Part shown: positions 9,647 to 17,382 of the stretch, piece after piece
Layout: the number at the start of each line of letters is the position of its first letter
Numbering within the stretch: position 1 is the stretch's first letter
DNA from: Prevotella sp. MA2016
GTDB lineage: Bacteria; Bacteroidota; Bacteroidia; Bacteroidales; Bacteroidaceae
Length of the DNA stretch: 64,000 bases
Assembly (NCBI RefSeq): GCF_000619825.1
Contig: NZ_JHUW01000010.1
Location: 62,001 to 126,000 of the forward strand
Direction of reading: 5' to 3'
Position numbers and translations under genes: made by a program
The notes under the pieces: generated by a model
Databases searched by the model: none
Seen by the model: the letters and a program-made list of their open reading frames with translations, nothing else
Told to the model about the DNA's origin: nothing

Positions 9647-10103
9647 AATAAATATCTCTCCAGAAGTCCGCTCACATCTTGCTACGCACTTCCATCAAGA
9701 TCTTCCGGGCTCAAAATTCTATAGCGAATCGCCTGAGGATTTGTTAGAGGAAGCTATGCGATTATTTCCAGACACCTTCCGTAGGGCAATACCTGATGAT
9801 GATGGACGTATTCGCATCTCCCTGACATTTCCCAGAGAAATTGGTACTAGTAATGTGGCGAGCATTGGAGAGTTGTCTGATGCAGAAATAAAACGGATAG
9901 AGATGGTTGATAGGAATGGCAGGAAGGTTCGTTTTGTTAATTCTGATAGGATAATTCCAACCCATGAATGTCAGATTATCCTTTCTTCTGATTGGCAACT
10001 TATTACAATGTTTCCCGGTGAGTTGGCTCCACCATTGCCAGAATCTCCAGATATTCATGATGACTACTGGGATAATCATGTATTTGTAGAGCCAGAATCT
10101 TAG
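9633..10103 (+). CDS. Small unknown protein, third gene of the type VI-B unit
   Basis: The 156-residue acidic protein starts inside the end of the CorA-like gene (14-nt overlap, out of frame), so translation of the two is probably coupled. No signal peptide, membrane helix or recognised family. The region from RNGRKVRFVNSDRII to ILSSDWQLITMFPGEL ends in a hydrophobic strand with T-M-F-P. That weakly recalls the last strand of BECR-fold RNase toxins, such as EndoU- and RelE-like families, but this is only a resemblance. It lies between the accessory gene and the CRISPR array, so a role in the CRISPR response (effector, inhibitor or chaperone of the CorA-like protein) is inferred from position alone. 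Confidence 0.6.
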   Translation: MKLNRINISPEVRSHLATHFHQDLPGSKFYSESPEDLLEEAMRLFPDTFRRAIPDDDGRIRISLTFPREIGTSNVASIGELSDAEIKRIEMVDRNGRKVRFVNSDRIIPTHECQIILSSDWQLITMFPGELAPPLPESPDIHDDYWDNHVFVEPES

Positions 10104-10252
10104 AATTATACGTATTTTGTGATCTTTGACATGTTGATACCTCGAAATTAGGTGTGAGTTATTGTGGCAAATAATCCGCTATAATTAAGAGTTAATTATT
10201 TAAGAATAATATTATGTCCAACCGACTTCTTCAAAGTCCTATAAACAGGGTT
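10104..10252 (+). promoter_or_regulatory. Presumed CRISPR leader
   Basis: These 149 A+T-rich bases separate the last gene from the first repeat. No open frame of note and no exact TAnnTTTG box were found; TATTTTG near 10112 is one base short of the consensus. The leader role is inferred from position and from the + orientation of the array. Confidence 0.4.
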
Positions 10253-10779
10253 GTTGTAGAAGCTTATCGTTTGGATAGGTATGACAACATTTTTTTACTA
10301 CGCCTGATATAACCGACTACATGTTGTAGAAGCTTATCGTTTGGATAGGTATGACAACTAACTCAATATGTCTACGAGACTCAGGATAATCAGTTGTAGA
10401 AGCTTATCGTTTGGATAGGTATGACAACTTGCAACTTTGAGCTCCAGTTTCCAAGGCTCCAGTTGTAGAAGCTTATCGTTTGGATAGGTATGACAACTTG
10501 TACGAGGCTCACACCAGTGGTCGTGAGACTTGTTGTAGAAGCTTATCGTTTGGATAGGTATGACAACTTCCAATTGTAGATAGCTTGCATTTTTTTGTTG
10601 CGTTGTAGAAGCTTATCGTTTGGATAGGTATGACAACTTATTTATATTTTACCTGTCATAAAGTTGTTTAAGAGTTGTAGAAGCTTATCGTTTGGATAGG
10701 TATGACAAACTTGTAATGATTTTTGCCTTTATACTGTGAGGGTGTTGTAGAAGCTTATCGTTTGGATAGGTATGACAAC
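10253..10779 (+). CRISPR. Type VI-B CRISPR array, 8 repeats and 7 spacers
   Basis: Eight 36-nt repeats begin GTTGTAGAAG and end GGTATGACAAC. They start at 10253, 10323, 10393, 10462, 10532, 10602, 10674 and 10744. Spacers are 34, 34, 33, 34, 34, 36 and 34 nt. Seven repeats are identical; the seventh ends AAA instead of AAC, as if one A were inserted before the final C. The ends GTTGT and ACAAC are complementary, and TATC/GATA can pair inside, as in Cas13b repeats. The GTTG...CAAC orientation is the one used in known Cas13b crRNAs, so the array should be transcribed on the + strand like cas13b. No adaptation genes lie nearby, so new spacers may depend on another locus. Confidence 0.98.
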
Positions 10780-10794
10780 AGTTGATTAAAACAA

Positions 10795-10843
10795 AAATCC
10801 CCGCATTGCTTTTTGAATTTGCAATACGGGGATTTGTATTTTT
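10795..10843 (+). terminator. Rho-independent terminator after the CRISPR array
   Basis: A 15-bp stem with one mismatch (arms 10795-10809 and 10821-10835; core ATCCCCG/CGGGGAT) with an 11-nt loop is followed by a T-rich run. It lies 16 nt after the last repeat and should end the array transcript. Confidence 0.85.
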
Positions 10844-10854
10844 GTTTAAAAATG

Positions 10855-10885
10855 TTTGTGAATTAAAAGATTTATTGTATTTTTG
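10855..10885 (+). promoter_or_regulatory. Bacteroidota-type promoter for the SH3 gene
   Basis: TTTG at 10855-10858 and TATTTTTG at 10878-10885 are 19 bp apart, matching the -33/-7 pattern of Bacteroidota sigma-70 promoters. The start codon follows 38 nt later. Confidence 0.7.
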
Positions 10886-10923
10886 CAATCGAATGTTTGT
10901 GTAATGTTTTATGGCTTATACTT

Positions 10924-11262
10924 ATGCATAAATACCTGATACTATTGGTGCTGATGATGTGTATGTTCATTGGCGTATTACCTGCAAGGAGCGAGAATAG
11001 GCTCCCTGCGGTATGTATTACTACGTCCAATCTGAATGTAAGAGAGTATGCAAGTACGAATAGTCGTAAACTAGAGACGTTGCCTTCAGGAACAAAGGTA
11101 AAGGTTTTGAGAATGACAAACGATGAATGGGCTGTGATAGATTATAATGGCAGCACAGCTTATTGCTATGCTAAATATCTGATGTATTGGGAGTATATAG
11201 ATACAACTCCTCCTCCTGTTGAGACACAGAGAGATAGCGATGGCGTAAGATTGGCTCTTTAA
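10924..11262 (+). CDS. Secreted bacterial SH3-domain protein
   Basis: The ATG at 10924 gives 112 residues and puts MHKYLILLVLMMCMFIGV at the start, a good signal peptide; a TTG nine codons earlier is less likely. After cleavage comes one SH3b domain (about residues 28-88) with the usual TTSNLNVREYASTNSRKLETL and VKVLRMTNDEWAVIDYNG segments. A proline-containing tail closes the protein. Such domains bind peptidoglycan or proteins in the periplasm. The gene has its own promoter just after the array terminator, so it is probably not part of the CRISPR unit. Confidence 0.85.
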   Translation: MHKYLILLVLMMCMFIGVLPARSENRLPAVCITTSNLNVREYASTNSRKLETLPSGTKVKVLRMTNDEWAVIDYNGSTAYCYAKYLMYWEYIDTTPPPVETQRDSDGVRLAL

Positions 11263-11319
11263 TTCACTTGCAATTAAAGATATTTTTGATTGAATAATCC
11301 CTCTCGGTTAGTTATCTAC

Positions 11320-11873
11320 TTACATCTTATCCTTCTCTACCAGTGCCAGGATTTTGGCGTGGGCGCGCTTGTGCATTTTGATGCAGAAGTAGATGAGGAC
11401 GACGTAGCAGATGCTGCCAATGTATGGATTCACCATTCCCGTCATGGCTAGGGCGTCGTAAATGCCATGGGCTAATACGGGTGCCAACAGCGTGCAAACT
11501 GCTATCTTGGGCGAATGGTTTACAAAATGGTAAACCGAGTAGTAATAACCCATCAGTACGGCAAAGGCATAATGACCTGGTACTGCCAAGAGCGAACGGC
11601 TTAATGCTACTGATACCCAATCTTCGGACGAGAATACGTACGATATGTTCTCAACAGCAGCAAACCCTAAGCCTATGCAAACAGCATATACGATGCCATC
11701 AAAATGCTCGTCGAAATATGGATTCTTACGCAACACTATCCAAAAATTATTCCGATGCCCCACGTCACAGCCTTAATCAACATATAGGACGGCTCTTTCT
11801 GTGTATCCTTATTCCAGATATACAGCAGCAGTAAAACGGCTGGCAGCAGTGCTGCGATTAACATTAATATCAT
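11320..11873 (-). pseudogene. Broken PrsW-type intramembrane protease
   Basis: Reading the minus strand from the ATG at 11873 gives a PrsW-like first helix and the motif DTQKEPSYMLIKAVTWG, then a stop after 46 codons. The C-terminal half continues in another frame from about 11763 with clear PrsW features: HFDGIVYAVCIGLGFAAVEN, PGHYAFAVLMGYYYS and APVLAHGIYDAL. In intact PrsW proteins roughly 60 residues containing the catalytic EExxK lie between these parts; they are missing here. So the gene has lost an internal segment and its frame, and should be inactive. The remaining 147-aa open frame (11320-11763) could still be translated but lacks the key glutamates. Confidence 0.8.
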
Positions 11874-11894
11874 ATTCTTTTTACTTTTTGACCA

Positions 11895-11902
11895 CAAAAA
11901 TA
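11895..11902 (-). promoter_or_regulatory. -7 box of the PrsW pseudogene
   Basis: The minus strand reads TATTTTTG here, 21 nt before the ATG at 11873, and a TTG lies 21 bp upstream of the box. Confidence 0.5.
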
Positions 11903-11953
11903 CGATGTTTTCATGATATGAACAAGAATAATTGGATATTTTGAATAAAAAAC

Positions 11954-11983
11954 GAGGGTGTGCCTGTTGTTTAGCACACCCTC
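11954..11983 (-). terminator. Terminator of the HU/smalltalk unit
   Basis: A perfect 10-bp stem (GAGGGTGTGC/GCACACCCTC) with a 10-nt loop is followed on the minus strand by TTTTTTATT. It sits 10 nt after the smalltalk stop codon. Confidence 0.85.
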
Positions 11984-11993
11984 TGATTCTTAC

Positions 11994-12095
11994 TTACATG
12001 CCCATGCAGCTCGTGGCGCCTAGGGCCGTTACAATCGCCGTTGCGATACTTGCTATCATCTGTACGATGAACTTTAATGTCTCTTTCTTACTCAT
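11994..12095 (-). CDS. Smalltalk mini-protein
   Basis: This 33-residue frame reads MSKKETLKFIVQMIASIATA then IVTALGATSCMGM. A short basic start is followed by one hydrophobic helix and a Cys near the end. This matches the 'smalltalk' family, tiny Bacteroidales proteins nearly always encoded just downstream of an HU-like gene, as here (84 nt). Function unknown; the helix suggests membrane association and the GATSC could be a lipobox-like site. Short, but order and sequence make it convincing. Confidence 0.8.
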   Translation of the reverse strand: MSKKETLKFIVQMIASIATAIVTALGATSCMGM

Positions 12096-12179
12096 AACTT
12101 CTTAGTTTTTTTCATTCTTACATTTTTTCATTTTTACATTGGTAGAGTAGGCTGGGGCCTAAGCCCCAAGCCTTACCCC

Positions 12180-12728
12180 TTAGTCGCCGTTGGGCTCGTC
12201 GATAGGCTCGTAGCCACCGCCACCGGTATTGCCACCAGTGTTTCCACCGGTATTGCCACCGCCATTGCTTGGCTCGTCGGGGTCCTCCACCGTACCAGGG
12301 TCAGTACTGGTCACACGCTTAATCTCCTTACCATCGCGGTCGTAGCAGGTAATCTGGATGGCTGTGCCTGCCAGCTCGTCCTTCAGATCCACCGCAGGGG
12401 TGAAGATGATGCGGCGACTGGTTACGAGGCCCGCTTTCACCTCATCTACTTTGGCCACACTCTTGGCGCGGATACCGAATCGCATGGTTCCCAAACCTGG
12501 CAGCGCAACCGAGTGACCCTCAGTGGCCCATGCCTTAATCACCTCGCCAGCAGCATCCCAGCAGGCCTGCATAATGCCTTTGCTAACTCCGCTGCGCAGG
12601 GCAGCCTCCTTAATCACCTTTTCCTGAGAGAGTGAGGTGTACAACTCCGGCATCATGATGTAGCGATAAGTGCCCTCATACTTGCCAATCTTCTGCAACT
12701 TTTCCTGTGCTTTAACTTTCAATGCCAT
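12180..12728 (-). CDS. HU/IHF-like DNA-binding protein with glycine-rich tail
   Basis: The 182-residue protein has a DNABII (HU) fold at about residues 20-135. It includes KVIKEAALRSGVSKGIMQACWDAAGEVIKAWATEGHSVALPG as the helical and turn part and GLGTMRFGIRAKSV as the start of the arm. It belongs to the Bacteroidales HU-HIG type, longer than classical HU (90 residues). The tail after residue 145 is acidic and glycine-rich with repeated GGNT. It probably binds DNA without strong sequence preference. Smalltalk follows in the same transcript. In other Bacteroidales this pair commonly accompanies a VirE/DUF3987 primase gene; here that gene lies 14 kb away beyond the restriction operon. Confidence 0.88.
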   Translation of the reverse strand: MALKVKAQEKLQKIGKYEGTYRYIMMPELYTSLSQEKVIKEAALRSGVSKGIMQACWDAAGEVIKAWATEGHSVALPGLGTMRFGIRAKSVAKVDEVKAGLVTSRRIIFTPAVDLKDELAGTAIQITCYDRDGKEIKRVTSTDPGTVEDPDEPSNGGGNTGGNTGGNTGGGGYEPIDEPNGD

Positions 12729-12820
12729 AATTCTAGTTTAATTTTTGTGTTGTTGTAAAATAATTTTTAATTATGAATGTTTAATGTTTCATGTCTCAAC
12801 TCCGATGTTGGTTTTGCGGC

Positions 12821-12887
12821 CACGTGAGGGAGATTTTCTTAGTGCACGTGGGAGAATCTTTTTCCTCGTGTGGGAGCATTATCTCCA
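12821..12887 (-). repeat. Three tandem CTCCCACGTG-type repeats in the HU leader
   Basis: On the minus strand the leader holds three related units of about 22-26 nt, each ending in CTCCC[AT]CACG/CACGTG and preceded by an A-rich run (12867-12887, 12845-12860, 12821-12840). CACGTG is itself a palindrome. They lie inside the predicted 170-nt untranslated leader of the HU mRNA. Role unknown. Confidence 0.6.
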
Positions 12888-12904
12888 TCTTCATCTTGAC
12901 AATG

Positions 12905-12912
12905 CAAAGGTA
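12905..12912 (-). promoter_or_regulatory. -7 box of the HU gene
   Basis: The minus strand reads TACCTTTG, with a TTG about 21 bp upstream. Transcription from here gives a leader of roughly 170 nt before the HU start. Confidence 0.6.
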
Positions 12913-12983
12913 CGAAATTTTCGTCATATAATACAATATCAACTGTTAATGAATTGTTAAAACCTGTGAGTATACCGACATGA

Positions 12984-13148
12984 GCACAGAGCACAGAGCA
13001 CAGTTTTCTCATGAGTACCTCAAAAATGTAAACACAAAACATACTTTATATATAATATATATATTATATATAAAGTAATTAATAATTGTATAAATCCTCC
13101 TCATAATTGTACCCCCTCCACAAATAAACTGTGCTCTGTGCTCTGTGC
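12984..13148. repeat. 22-bp inverted repeat flanking a palindrome
   Basis: GCACAGAGCACAGAGCACAG plus TT at 12984-13005 is repeated exactly in inverse orientation at 13127-13148. Each arm is itself a short tandem of AGCACAG. The 121 bp between hold a 34-bp palindrome. The left arm recurs in direct orientation at 29137-29160. The block is the untranscribed-looking space between the divergent HU and hsdM genes; no coding frame is apparent in 12729-13322. Confidence 0.85.
13043..13076. repeat. Perfect 34-bp A+T palindrome
   Basis: The sequence from ACTTTATATATAATATA to its exact reverse complement TATATTATATATAAAGT has no mismatch and no loop. It could form a cruciform or be a protein-binding site. 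Confidence 0.9.
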
Positions 13149-13250
13149 TATTTTCGATATTTTATGTTATGTTACACCCTTTTGGGGGGGAATTTTACAT
13201 AAATTCCACTCCATTTCAAAATTTTATTTAAAATTATTCCTGCAACTAAT

Positions 13251-13278
13251 TTTGTTTGTAGGAAAATGGTTAAATTTG
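13251..13278 (+). promoter_or_regulatory. Promoter of the restriction operon
   Basis: TTTG (13251-13254) and TAAATTTG (13271-13278) match the Bacteroidota pattern with 16 bp between; another TTTG overlaps at 13255. hsdM begins 44 nt after the -7 box. Confidence 0.55.
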
Positions 13279-13322
13279 TAGCCAATTATATATCAACAGA
13301 TGAACTGAGGATTTAGAATAGA

Positions 13323-15134
13323 ATGATTAATATAAGAAAACTTGAATCAGAACTGTGGGAGTCAGCCGACCTGCTACGTCAGGGAAGCAAATTAACAAGC
13401 AGTCAGTATTGTATGCCTGTGCTGGCCCTGCTGTTCTTACGCTACGCATATAGCCGCTACAAAATGGTAGAGGCAGAGATCTTGGAAAATCGCCCCAGCC
13501 GTGGTGGTCGTGTGATGCCTGTAGAGGCCAGCGACTTTGCGGCAAAAAGTGCATTGTTTCTCCCTAAGGAAGCACAGTTCGACTATTTGGTAAATCTGCC
13601 AGATAACATTATTTCGGCAGGTTTAAAAACAAAAGATGGTCAGGACATCAATTCGTTAGGAGAAGCCGTAAACAATGCCATGCAGCTTGTGGAAGACCAG
13701 AGCGAACAGCTGACAGGTGTTTTGCCTAAGACCTATACCAGCTTTGCTGACGACCTGCTGCGTGAACTTCTTCGTATCTTTAATAATAAAACGATTGATG
13801 AGGTAGGAGGCGACGTGATTGGCCGTATCTATGAATACTTCTTGTCGAAGTTTGCCAAGGCTGTCGCCAGCGACGATGGTGTCTTCTTCACGCCAAAGTC
13901 ATTGGTGAAAATGTTGGTCAACGTACTGGAACCTAAACAGGGCGTCATGCTCGATCCTGCTTGTGGTAGTGGTGGCATGTTCGTACAAACAGGTGACTTC
14001 GTAAACCAGGCTGGTCTCAGCGCCAATACACAGATGACATTCTTTGGTCAGGAGAAAGTGGAATACAACGCCCAGCTCTGTTTGATGAACATGGCCGTTC
14101 ACGGACTCAACGGAAGAATCATTTCAGGCGACGAAGCCAACTCATTCTATCACGACGCGCATAACCTGGCTGGTAAGTGCGACTATGTGATGGCTAATCC
14201 TCCATTCAATGTGGATAAGGTAAAGGCTGAGTCAGCTTCTGCTGCCGGTCGTTTGCCATTTGGTTTGCCTGGCGTAAACGCTAAAACCAAAGAGATTGGT
14301 AACGCCAACTATCTTTGGATTAGCTATTTCTACGCCTACCTGAACGAACACGGTCGTGCAGGTTTTGTTATGGCCAGCTCAGCCACCGACAGTGCAAACA
14401 AGGATCGTGATATCCGCGAGAAACTGGTTCGTACAGGCGACGTAGATGTGATGGTAAGTGTGGGTAATAACTTCTTCTATACACTCTCGCTTCCTTGCTC
14501 ATTGTGGTTCTTCGATCGCAACAAAAACGCAGATATCCGTGATAAGGTGCTCTTTATTGATGCCCGCAACTACTATACAGTAGTAGATCGTACGCTGAAT
14601 GAATGGACGGAATGGCAATTGCGTAATCTGCAGGCCATTGTACATCTGTATCGTGGCGAGAAAGGTAAGTATCAGCAGTTGTTGGCCGATTATAAGGCTG
14701 TATTAGGTGACACAACGGTTGCTTCTGCTCAAAAGGCACTTGATGAGCAGAAGGCCGCAGCCAAAGAGGCAATTGCAAACGCTCAGCGCAAGGAAAAGAA
14801 ACGCATTGAGGCAGAACAAAAAGTTATAATTGACGAACTGGAAGATACACTCGAGACTGCTCGTCAACATGAATGGCTCACAGAAAAGTTTGGCGATGGC
14901 GAATATCAAGACGTGCTGGGGCTCTGCAAGATTGCAACCATACAAGAGATTGAGGAAAAGAACTATTCGCTCACTCCGGGAGCCTACGTCGGTGTTGCTG
15001 AAGTCGAGGACGATGGCGTTGACTTCCATGAGCGTATGAATGAAATCCATGCCGAACTCGCCTCTCTCAACAAAGAAGCCAATGTGCTAATGAGTGAGAT
15101 CATGAAGGAATGGGAAACTCTTAACACGAAGTAA
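13323..15134 (+). CDS. hsdM: Type I restriction-modification methyltransferase subunit
   Basis: The 603-residue protein carries an N-terminal HsdM helical domain (residues 1-150). An adenine-N6 methyltransferase core follows with motif I DPACGSGGMF at about residue 211 and the catalytic NPPFN at about 292. A coiled coil rich in Ala/Glu/Lys spans about residues 465-520. It uses S-adenosylmethionine to methylate the site chosen by HsdS, protecting host DNA. It is the first gene of a six-gene + strand operon and ends 3 nt before the DUF1016 gene. Length is slightly above the usual 480-540 because of the coiled-coil insertion. Confidence 0.95.
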   Translation: MINIRKLESELWESADLLRQGSKLTSSQYCMPVLALLFLRYAYSRYKMVEAEILENRPSRGGRVMPVEASDFAAKSALFLPKEAQFDYLVNLPDNIISAGLKTKDGQDINSLGEAVNNAMQLVEDQSEQLTGVLPKTYTSFADDLLRELLRIFNNKTIDEVGGDVIGRIYEYFLSKFAKAVASDDGVFFTPKSLVKMLVNVLEPKQGVMLDPACGSGGMFVQTGDFVNQAGLSANTQMTFFGQEKVEYNAQLCLMNMAVHGLNGRIISGDEANSFYHDAHNLAGKCDYVMANPPFNVDKVKAESASAAGRLPFGLPGVNAKTKEIGNANYLWISYFYAYLNEHGRAGFVMASSATDSANKDRDIREKLVRTGDVDVMVSVGNNFFYTLSLPCSLWFFDRNKNADIRDKVLFIDARNYYTVVDRTLNEWTEWQLRNLQAIVHLYRGEKGKYQQLLADYKAVLGDTTVASAQKALDEQKAAAKEAIANAQRKEKKRIEAEQKVIIDELEDTLETARQHEWLTEKFGDGEYQDVLGLCKIATIQEIEEKNYSLTPGAYVGVAEVEDDGVDFHERMNEIHAELASLNKEANVLMSEIMKEWETLNTK

Positions 15135-15137
15135 ATC

Positions 15138-16226
15138 ATGGCAAACGAGATAAAACCAATAGGGGCAACCGATATTTCAGCAATGAACGCAGTAGTTGGA
15201 ATTTTGATGACTGACCTCCGCCAAATCATTGACGAAGCGCGAATTCATGTGGCATCTACAGCCAACTATGAGCTTACCATGATGTACTGGCATATTGGCG
15301 AGCGAATTAACCGCGACGTGCTTGGAAATGAACGAGCTGATTATGGAAAGCAGATTGTCGCGACAGTGTCACGACAATTACAGAATATCTACGGACACAA
15401 AGGATTTGACGTAAAAAGCCTGTATCGTCATATGCAGTTCGCAACCCTTTTTCCTGATTCTCAGATTGTCTCGACAGCGTCGCGACAATTATCATGGTCG
15501 CATTTCGTGGAGCTACTGCCATTGAAAGACGAACTGCAACGTGATTATTATTTCACGCTGGCATCAGCCAATAGATGGAGCGTTCGTCAACTTCGCAAAG
15601 AAATTGATGGAATGCTATACGAGCGTACTGCATTGTCTTCAAAGCCTGAGGAAGTTGTAAAACAGGAACTTGCCAATGTCAGAGATAATAAAGTTGTTTC
15701 TCCTGATGTAGTATTCAAAAGCCCTTATTTCCTTGAATTTGCTGGGTTAAAAGGCTTGTATAGCGAGAAGGACTTGGAAGACAGTCTTGTGGCACATCTG
15801 GAACAGTTCATTCTTGAACTTGGAAATGGGTTCTGCTTTGTTGAGCGTCAAAAGCGAATGATTATTGATGGAGAGGATTTCTATCTTGACCTGCTATTCT
15901 ATCACCGCAAACTACATCGCCTTATTGCCATTGATTTGAAACTTGGTCGTTTCAAAGCTCAATACAAAGGTCAGATGGAACTGTATCTACGTTGGCTTGA
16001 ACAGAATGAAATGGAGCCTGGTGAGGAAAGCCCGCTTGGGTTACTGCTTTGTACTGAGGGCAGTGAGGAACAGATTGAACTTCTCCAACTCGACAAATCG
16101 GGCATTAAGGTCGCTCAGTATATGACTGAACTGCCTCCGCGTGATGTCCTCGTGCAACAGATACAGAAGTCCTTTGAAGTTGCAAAAGCTAAATGGGGAA
16201 ACGAAAGAAAGGAGGATGAGGTATGA
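15138..16226 (+). CDS. DUF1016 (YhcG) PDDEXK nuclease-family protein
   Basis: The 362-residue protein has the DUF1016 N-terminal helical domain (ELTMMYWHIGERI, QLSWSHFVELL) and a C-terminal PD-(D/E)xK domain. There YLDLLFYHRKLHRLIAIDLK supplies the Asp and the D-x-K catalytic residues (about residues 254-273). Members are frequent inside type I restriction operons and are thought to bind or cut nucleic acid, but their exact job is not settled. It sits between hsdM and hsdS and overlaps hsdS by 4 nt (ATGA). Two near-identical palindromic segments lie in its coding sequence and encode the repeated peptide SRQL. Confidence 0.88.
   Translation: MANEIKPIGATDISAMNAVVGILMTDLRQIIDEARIHVASTANYELTMMYWHIGERINRDVLGNERADYGKQIVATVSRQLQNIYGHKGFDVKSLYRHMQFATLFPDSQIVSTASRQLSWSHFVELLPLKDELQRDYYFTLASANRWSVRQLRKEIDGMLYERTALSSKPEEVVKQELANVRDNKVVSPDVVFKSPYFLEFAGLKGLYSEKDLEDSLVAHLEQFILELGNGFCFVERQKRMIIDGEDFYLDLLFYHRKLHRLIAIDLKLGRFKAQYKGQMELYLRWLEQNEMEPGEESPLGLLLCTEGSEEQIELLQLDKSGIKVAQYMTELPPRDVLVQQIQKSFEVAKAKWGNERKEDEV
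15351..15380 (+). repeat. Intragenic palindromic repeat, copy 1
   Basis: CAGATTGTCGCGACAGTGTC plus ten bases; its core 15355-15377 is an inverted repeat with one mismatch (TTGTCG/CGACAA). It is 27/30 identical to copy 2, 111 bp away. Confidence 0.8.
15462..15491 (+). repeat. Intragenic palindromic repeat, copy 2
   Basis: CAGATTGTCTCGACAGCGTC plus ten bases; the core 15466-15488 is again an inverted repeat (TTGTC/GACAA). Because of the symmetry both strands encode a similar V-[AST]-[TA]-[LS]-SRQ peptide. Confidence 0.8.
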
Positions 16227-17380
16227 GGAAGCCAATAACTATAGGTGATTTGGGCACTATCATTACAGGTAAAACACCTCCTACCACAAATAAGAACTAT
16301 TATGGTGATTATGCGGTGTTCATTAAGCCTACTGATATTTCTGAGCAATGCAAGTTTACCTACGAGACAGAAGAAATGTATTCAAAACTTGCTGCAGAGA
16401 AGTATGAAAGTAGCTTAATTCCTAAAGGTGCTATCTGTGTTCCATGTATTGGAACAATAGGAACAAAGATGACGATGGCTCCTTGTGATTGTTATACCAA
16501 CCAATCCATTAATTCTATCGTCTGTAATGATAGATATGATAATGAGTATGTTTACTATCTGATTAAAAATTTCCTACCAGGACTAAAATCCTATAATTTA
16601 GGAACGGCATCAGGTAGAGAATATGTTTCAAAATCTAACTTTGAGAAGATTGAGTTAGTTGCTGAGCAAGACAAAACAATTCAAAAGAAAATCGGAGAGT
16701 TCCTCTCTCGCTACGATTCTTTGATAGAAAACTATCGGAAGCAGATAAAGCTTTTGGAGGAAGCCGCGCAGCGCCTTTATAAAGAATGGTTTGTTGACCT
16801 CCATTTCCCCGGCCACGAAAACACAAAAATCGTAGATGGTGTGCCAGGGGAGTGGGAGAAGAAGAAACTGGTAGAAATTGCAGAACTAAAGGCTGGAGGT
16901 GATAAACCTGAAATAGTTTCAGCTAAAAGGACAAATGAATGTTCGGTACCTATTTTTTCAAATGGTACTACTAATGAGGGACTATATGGCTATACCAATC
17001 TTCCTGTAATTTTAGAACAAAGTGTGACAATATCTGCAAGAGGAAGTGTTGGTTATACAGTGTTTAGGAGAACCCCTTTTGTTCCTATAGTAAGGCTAAT
17101 TTCTGTAACTCCTCATAATATCTATGTTGGTTACATATTTTACTGTTTAAAATCTACTACGCTAGATAGTAATGGGGCTGCGCAACAGCAAATAACTATA
17201 CCAATGATTAGGAATAAGGAAATAATGATTCCATCAAAAGGTATACTTGAGTTATTCGAAAGTCAAACAGAACCAATTTTTAATCAAATAGACATTTTAA
17301 AAGAACTAATCCGCCTCCTCACCGAGGCCCGCGACCGCCTGCTTCCCAAGTTGATGAGTGGAGAAATAAAAGTCAGTTAA
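16223..17380 (+). CDS. hsdS: Type I restriction specificity subunit
   Basis: The 385-residue protein has two target-recognition domains separated by conserved helices. The first spans about residues 1-150 and is followed by LLEEAAQRLYKEWFVDLHFPGHE, a typical central spacer. The second spans about 210-350 and ends with the distal spacer LIRLLTEARDRLLPKLMSGEI. HsdS determines the DNA sequence recognised by the methylase and nuclease. It overlaps the DUF1016 gene and is followed after 2 nt by mcrB. The recognition domains read as A+T-richer than the spacers, common for domains exchanged between strains. Confidence 0.94.
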   Translation: MRKPITIGDLGTIITGKTPPTTNKNYYGDYAVFIKPTDISEQCKFTYETEEMYSKLAAEKYESSLIPKGAICVPCIGTIGTKMTMAPCDCYTNQSINSIVCNDRYDNEYVYYLIKNFLPGLKSYNLGTASGREYVSKSNFEKIELVAEQDKTIQKKIGEFLSRYDSLIENYRKQIKLLEEAAQRLYKEWFVDLHFPGHENTKIVDGVPGEWEKKKLVEIAELKAGGDKPEIVSAKRTNECSVPIFSNGTTNEGLYGYTNLPVILEQSVTISARGSVGYTVFRRTPFVPIVRLISVTPHNIYVGYIFYCLKSTTLDSNGAAQQQITIPMIRNKEIMIPSKGILELFESQTEPIFNQIDILKELIRLLTEARDRLLPKLMSGEIKVS

Positions 17381-17382
17381 AT

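Noticed and set aside
10358-10888. Minus-strand frames with repeated CHTYPNDKLLQ peptides
   Set aside because: They are translations of the CRISPR repeat in reverse and have no start signal or codon logic.
13043-13076. Palindrome as a replication origin
   Set aside because: No iterons, DnaA boxes or initiator gene adjoin it; symmetry alone is not enough.
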